Below, in pieces: positions 33,406 to 36,594 of a stretch of 36,594 bases of DNA. Position numbers and translations under genes: made by a program. The first letter of the stretch is position 1; every line of letters begins with the position of its first letter. Location of the stretch: the NCBI GenBank assembly GCA_024400305.1, contig JAKSMX010000029.1, positions 1 to 36,594 on the forward strand. Reading direction: 5' to 3'. Origin of the DNA: Bacteroidales bacterium (GTDB taxonomy: Bacteria > Bacteroidota > Bacteroidia > Bacteroidales > F082). The notes under the pieces are model-generated. The model saw nothing but the letters and a program-made list of their open reading frames with translations, was not told the origin of the DNA and did not search any database.

Positions 33406-34164
33406 TCAACCGACCACCAAAAACACGAAATCGTGTCTTTTCTGGACTTCGCTTTCAATGTTGGCGATATAATGAGTTCTGCGGGGAATAGCATCAAGCA
33501 TTCTCTGCGCTTCATGGTAATCACCCATCTCACGGTATAGTTCAATTATTTCCAATGTGGAAGACTCATATTCCTCATCATCAGGCGTATAGCGTCCTTT
33601 AAGCATGACGAGCAACGCTTTCATGTTGGCAACGTATTCGTCATGATATTTCCTGAACAGTTTGCGACCTTCCAGGAGCTTCCGGCGATTTTTCCGCCAC
33701 ACGTTGAAACTCATCTGCCCCGACATGAGATATTTCAACTTGCCTTGGTAATTGTTACGGACAAGGTCGTTGAAAGCCCACCACATCAGGCGGCGCATAT
33801 AAATTTCCCTGTCAACGTCATCATTGATAACTTCGAGAGCCTTTCTATAATGGTTCACGAGAGCTATCCTGCCCTGATTCGTGTTGAAACGAACTCCGAA
33901 AAAGCGCCAATGATTCCAATTATAGAATGTGGCATCAGGCTTCTCATAACTTACGACAGGCTCCTCATACTTTTCAATCCAGTACCAATGGCTGCATGCC
34001 GGGCATATAATGAGTTTTTGCTGTTCGGTTATAAAATTGTCATTCAACGTTTTGCCATCAGAAAACAGCACCGACTTGTTGACCATCTCGGATCTGACAA
34101 GATGGCCCTCCAAGTAGGAGCCGCAACGCGGGCATTTTATATAAAAAGTCTCATAGTTTATCAT
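33406..34164 (-). CDS. Zinc-ribbon protein of unknown function
   Basis: A 252-aa protein I do not recognise. The N-terminus has two CxxC pairs (C11/C14 in [11 protein letters not shown] and C54/C57 in [11 protein letters not shown]) that likely bind one zinc ion. The rest is rich in aromatic and charged residues, with helical repeats reminiscent of TPR ([19 protein letters not shown] near the C-terminus). The start overlaps the RNase H stop (ATGA), so the two are coupled. A nucleic-acid link is suggested only by this pairing. Confidence 0.8.
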   Translation of the reverse strand: MINYETFYIKCPRCGSYLEGHLVRSEMVNKSVLFSDGKTLNDNFITEQQKLIICPACSHWYWIEKYEEPVVSYEKPDATFYNWNHWRFFGVRFNTNQGRIALVNHYRKALEVINDDVDREIYMRRLMWWAFNDLVRNNYQGKLKYLMSGQMSFNVWRKNRRKLLEGRKLFRKYHDEYVANMKALLVMLKGRYTPDDEEYESSTLEIIELYREMGDYHEAQRMLDAIPRRTHYIANIESEVQKRHDFVFLVVG

Positions 34165-34790
34165 TTTCTTCCGAAATCAGCGGGGATTTCGCCCCATAAT
34201 TCCGTCCTCCATTTATAAATCGGCACTCTGAAAGAGTTTTCCGCAAGCCATTTTTCGGCTCTGCGAATCACATCAAACAAGTATTTATTCTTATTGTTTT
34301 CAATTAATTTCGTCTTGCAAAGACCGCCTTTCACCCATAATTGCCCATTAACGGAATCAGAATAGACCGGGATGTTGAGATGGTTTTTCTGCTGCCATGC
34401 GAGGCAGTGGACGATAGCGAGAAATTCGCCAATATTATTCGTACCGCCTTCAAACACAGGGCTTTTGAATATTTCAGCACCTGTTTCGACATAAACTCCG
34501 CGATATTCCATTTTCCCGGGGTTTCCTGAACATGCCGCATCAACCGCAATATAAGAAATATTGGGTTTCGGCATGTTTTCAGGCAAATCATTTAATCTCT
34601 CTGCGATGTTTTTTTGGTCGTCTCTCGAAGCCTCATAACCTGATTTGAATGCGTTTTCCGCAGACTGGCGGTCGGGGAAGCCTTTGTACCGTGCTCCAGA
34701 AAAACCCTCGACTTGGAGACGACATTCGTTCCAGGTGGAGAATACGCCAATTTTGCGTCCATTCCAAACCGTATAAAACTTATTTTTCAT
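34161..34790 (-). CDS. rnhA: Ribonuclease H with N-terminal viroplasmin domain
   Basis: A 209-aa RNase H that cuts RNA in RNA-DNA hybrids. Residues 1-50 are the caulimovirus-viroplasmin-type hybrid-binding domain ([18 protein letters not shown], then [17 protein letters not shown]). The catalytic domain has D84 ([10 protein letters not shown]), E122 (NNIGEFLA), D145 (YSDSVNGQ) and D205 (EIPADFG). This architecture is typical of Bacteroidota RNases H. It is followed without gap by the zinc-ribbon gene. Confidence 0.93.
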   Translation of the reverse strand: MKNKFYTVWNGRKIGVFSTWNECRLQVEGFSGARYKGFPDRQSAENAFKSGYEASRDDQKNIAERLNDLPENMPKPNISYIAVDAACSGNPGKMEYRGVYVETGAEIFKSPVFEGGTNNIGEFLAIVHCLAWQQKNHLNIPVYSDSVNGQLWVKGGLCKTKLIENNKNKYLFDVIRRAEKWLAENSFRVPIYKWRTELWGEIPADFGRK

Positions 34791-34833
34791 GGCCGCAAAA
34801 TTAGTAATTCTTTTTCAATCCCCGCAAAAAAAA

Positions 34834-35436
34834 TTAAATTTGAATCTTAATGCCAATTGCAAGGTCAAGAATATCCTTGAATTTGACGTATTCGCTGTTG
34901 AAGCTGTCAATTATGTTCAAATCATAAGAGTTTACCTGATAAAAAAACGACAATCTTCTTTTCGAATCGTTTTTTTTGTTTTTTATGAAAAAGTCGAACT
35001 GCTGGCTCAACAGCAGATGGAATCTGACTTTCGACATGACACCGTAATAATTAGACGGATAGTGATGAGGTTCCAAAATCCAGAAATTGTTTCCGGTAAT
35101 CAAAGTCACCATTATTCCGACAGTAAGCGGGCGGAAAGCGGCGACTTCACCCATTTTAACTCTCCACGGAGTGTATTCCTCTTTGAGAGAAAAGCAGGCA
35201 CTACCATGATATGAGTGATAATCAGGAACATAGCCGATAGCGAAAGTTGTTCCGAGACAATCTTTTTTCGCATAGTTCCAACCTGCGCCTACGGAAACAA
35301 TACCGATATTACCAGCGTATTGGACTGCAATCTCATCAGGGATGAATCTTCTCTTTGTTCTTTCTTGTGCATTCAAATTGACAGTCAAGGCAAGCAGGAC
35401 TATGACAATAACCAACCTAAAATTCAATTGCTTCAT
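34834..35436 (-). CDS. Secreted protein of unknown function
   Basis: A 200-aa exported protein with signal peptide MKQLNFRLVIVIVLLALT ending near NLNAQ. The mature part alternates short strands (IVSVGAGWNYAKK, FAIGYVPDYHSYHG), compatible with a small outer-membrane beta-barrel, and ends IGIKIQI. ATG 35436 is preferred over 35451 because AAGGAG lies just before it on the minus strand. It overlaps the end of the upstream metallophosphoesterase gene by about 20 bases, so the two are one operon. No function is assigned. Confidence 0.8.
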   Translation of the reverse strand: MKQLNFRLVIVIVLLALTVNLNAQERTKRRFIPDEIAVQYAGNIGIVSVGAGWNYAKKDCLGTTFAIGYVPDYHSYHGSACFSLKEEYTPWRVKMGEVAAFRPLTVGIMVTLITGNNFWILEPHHYPSNYYGVMSKVRFHLLLSQQFDFFIKNKKNDSKRRLSFFYQVNSYDLNIIDSFNSEYVKFKDILDLAIGIKIQI

Positions 35437-36229
35437 ATTCAACTCCTTCATTTGTTACTGTAAAAGAAATATACTCTTTGTAAGCTGTTTTTGGCACGTG
35501 ATAATATTTGACGCTGTCACCATAATGATCTTCAACCATCGGGTGTTCATGGATGTGACCGTACATGCAAATCACATTTTCACCCAAGCTGCGTATTTTT
35601 TTCGCATAATATGTTTCCTTTTCACCACAGAAAGAATCAGTCCAAGGAGCACCATGCATTGCGACAAAAATCGGTTTATCGACGGAATTTTCAATCAGGC
35701 CGTCAATAAACATTATATCAGGGATATTATTTTGTTCATGATATTCGACGCAATTTGTATTGACAGTAATAATCCTTGCATTTTTGAGATCAATGCAAAT
35801 GTCGGAAGTTGCGTAGATTTCCTTGTACGTTTCCTTTCCAGTACCAAGGCAATCGTGGTTTCCGAGAACCATCAGGTACGGCATTTCAAGGTCATTCATG
35901 ATATTATGTGTCCTCATCAGTTCACGGAGAAGACCGAAATCGCTTCCGTCACCGCAATGGATCACAAAGTCGAATTTCCTTTTATTAATATCTTCAACGG
36001 CATCGACTAAAAAATCATATTTAACATGTGAATCGCTGATTACGGCAAAACGCACCGTATCTTTTTCCTTACAATTCTTCAAAATTTGTTCTGCGTTTAT
36101 CGGGTTATAGTTGTGGTCTTTTTGATGTGCGCCATAGTAAGGATGCGCCAGAAAGCGGTCACAAGAAACCAGCGTAAAGGCAAAAACAAAAGCTAAAAGT
36201 GTTAATTTCAATAGATTAAATTTTCTCAT
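35417..36229 (-). CDS. Metallophosphoesterase lipoprotein
   Basis: A 270-aa calcineurin-type phosphoesterase with a lipoprotein signal (MRKFNLLKLTLLAFVFAF then the lipobox LVSC). Metal ligands appear in order: ISDSHVKYD, IHCGDGSDF, LGNHDCLGTG, AMHGAPWT and YGHIHEHP. It is thus outside the cytoplasm, anchored at a membrane. The ATG at 36229 is preferred because an earlier frame start lies upstream of the -7 box at 36251-36258. It forms an operon with the secreted-protein gene. Confidence 0.9.
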   Translation of the reverse strand: MRKFNLLKLTLLAFVFAFTLVSCDRFLAHPYYGAHQKDHNYNPINAEQILKNCKEKDTVRFAVISDSHVKYDFLVDAVEDINKRKFDFVIHCGDGSDFGLLRELMRTHNIMNDLEMPYLMVLGNHDCLGTGKETYKEIYATSDICIDLKNARIITVNTNCVEYHEQNNIPDIMFIDGLIENSVDKPIFVAMHGAPWTDSFCGEKETYYAKKIRSLGENVICMYGHIHEHPMVEDHYGDSVKYYHVPKTAYKEYISFTVTNEGVEYEAIEF

Positions 36230-36250
36230 TTCAAATATTTTAAGTAGCGG

Positions 36251-36258
36251 CAAAGATA
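36251..36258 (-). promoter_or_regulatory. -7 box (TATCTTTG) for the lipoprotein phosphoesterase
   Basis: TATCTTTG on the minus strand, 21 bases before the ATG at 36229. It settles the start. Confidence 0.65.
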
Positions 36259-36334
36259 TGGAAAAAAGTCGTTGGGTCACCCGAATTTCAGAAAAAAAAT
36301 ATCGCCCTCTGGAACTTTATAAAATTTATCGGTG

Positions 36335-36391
36335 TAATGGACAAATATTAGTTTTTCTCAGAGACGTTATTCGCTAATGGACAAAAATCAG
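36335..36391. repeat. Direct repeat TAATGGACAAA, 40 bases apart
   Basis: TAATGGACAAA occurs at 36335-36345 and 36375-36385, and similarity extends to 15 of 17 bases (ending ATTAG / ATCAG). The second copy runs into a dyad ATCAGT (36387-36392) with ACTGAT (36404-36409). The pair lies between a phosphoesterase promoter and the rRNA operon end. Confidence 0.5.
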
Positions 36392-36506
36392 TGTAATTAT
36401 TTTACTGATACTGAATCAAATATGTAATAGGTTTGTAATTTTGTTCCCGCCGCCGCGTCTGTGATGGAAGGAATGCGGCCATCCTGGGTGATGCTGCGGG
36501 TGTCAC

Positions 36507-36544
36507 AAAAAACGAGCGGAGCCCGTCCTTTGTGGACGAGCCCC
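36507..36544 (-). terminator. Rho-independent terminator of the rRNA operon
   Basis: On the minus strand, GGGGCTCGTCC pairs with GGACGGGCTCC (11 bp with two G-U pairs, loop ACAAA), followed by GCTCG and six T. It lies just after the 5S 3' end. Confidence 0.85.
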
Positions 36545-36552
36545 GCCGTATG

Positions 36553-36594
36553 GGGTGGCGGCGACCTGCTTTCCCGCGGTCCCCCGCAGTATCA
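36553..36594 (-). rRNA. rrf: 5S rRNA, 3' end only (partial)
   Basis: Read on the minus strand the segment gives GATACTGCGGG, then CGGGAAAGCAGGTCGCCGCC, the conserved 3' end of bacterial 5S rRNA (usual form TGGTACTGC, GGGAGAGTAGGTCG). The remainder of the gene and the rest of the operon lie beyond the window edge. The exact 3' end, within 36553-36557, is estimated. Confidence 0.8.

Overview
The window looks like a chromosomal segment from an anaerobic or microaerophilic member of the Bacteroidota, probably order Bacteroidales. Four things point there. Fourteen gene starts have a TAnnTTTG-type -7 box, the promoter signature of this phylum. The set gldF-gldG-DUF4340, gldH and ricT is typical of the phylum. 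The oxygen-defence genes (flavodiiron protein, two rubredoxins, Fe-type SOD) suit an anaerobe exposed to some air. Most genes are core housekeeping or envelope genes. The right edge runs into the 3' end of a minus-strand rRNA operon (partial 5S plus its terminator).

Left part (1-5.7 kb): a YoeB-type toxin whose antitoxin is not visible, a STAND-like ATPase with a tandem palindrome just after its promoter, a trxB-PAP2 operon, and a type II restriction-modification pair. In that pair the PmeII-like endonuclease is frameshifted and the C5 methyltransferase, which has an N-terminal HTH, is intact.

Centre (5.7-17.2 kb): a secreted protein; the operon gldF-gldG-DUF4340-yhcH-PPTase; ssb; a D-2-hydroxyacid dehydrogenase; a PepSY-like periplasmic protein; an EamA transporter overlapping sodB tail to tail; a second R-M system collapsed by deletion into a methyltransferase head joined out of frame to an endonuclease tail; and a fluoride channel.

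17.2-24.4 kb: methylglyoxal synthase behind a strong terminator, then a minus-strand oxygen/NO-defence operon (PyrD-like oxidoreductase, a 52-aa rubredoxin, a flavin reductase-rubredoxin fusion, flavodiiron protein). After it come a polysaccharide deacetylase, a CobW-type metallochaperone GTPase with a histidine-rich insert, a second EamA transporter and a solo HsdR-N-like nuclease domain.

24.4-36.6 kb: minus-strand cluster ricT-gldH-PBP1A-obg-PAP2; plus-strand gpmA, then metallophosphoesterase-TatD-tcdA with overlapping frames; minus-strand RNase H (viroplasmin type)-zinc-ribbon protein; a metallophosphoesterase lipoprotein followed by a secreted protein; then the rRNA operon end.

I did not find a clearly new multi-gene defence system. 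The best leads are the two independently wrecked R-M systems, the ATPase operator-like tandem palindrome, the intragenic terminator-like hairpin in the TatD gene, the dispersed 16-bp-stem palindrome, and the GC-rich structured segment next to the rRNA terminator.
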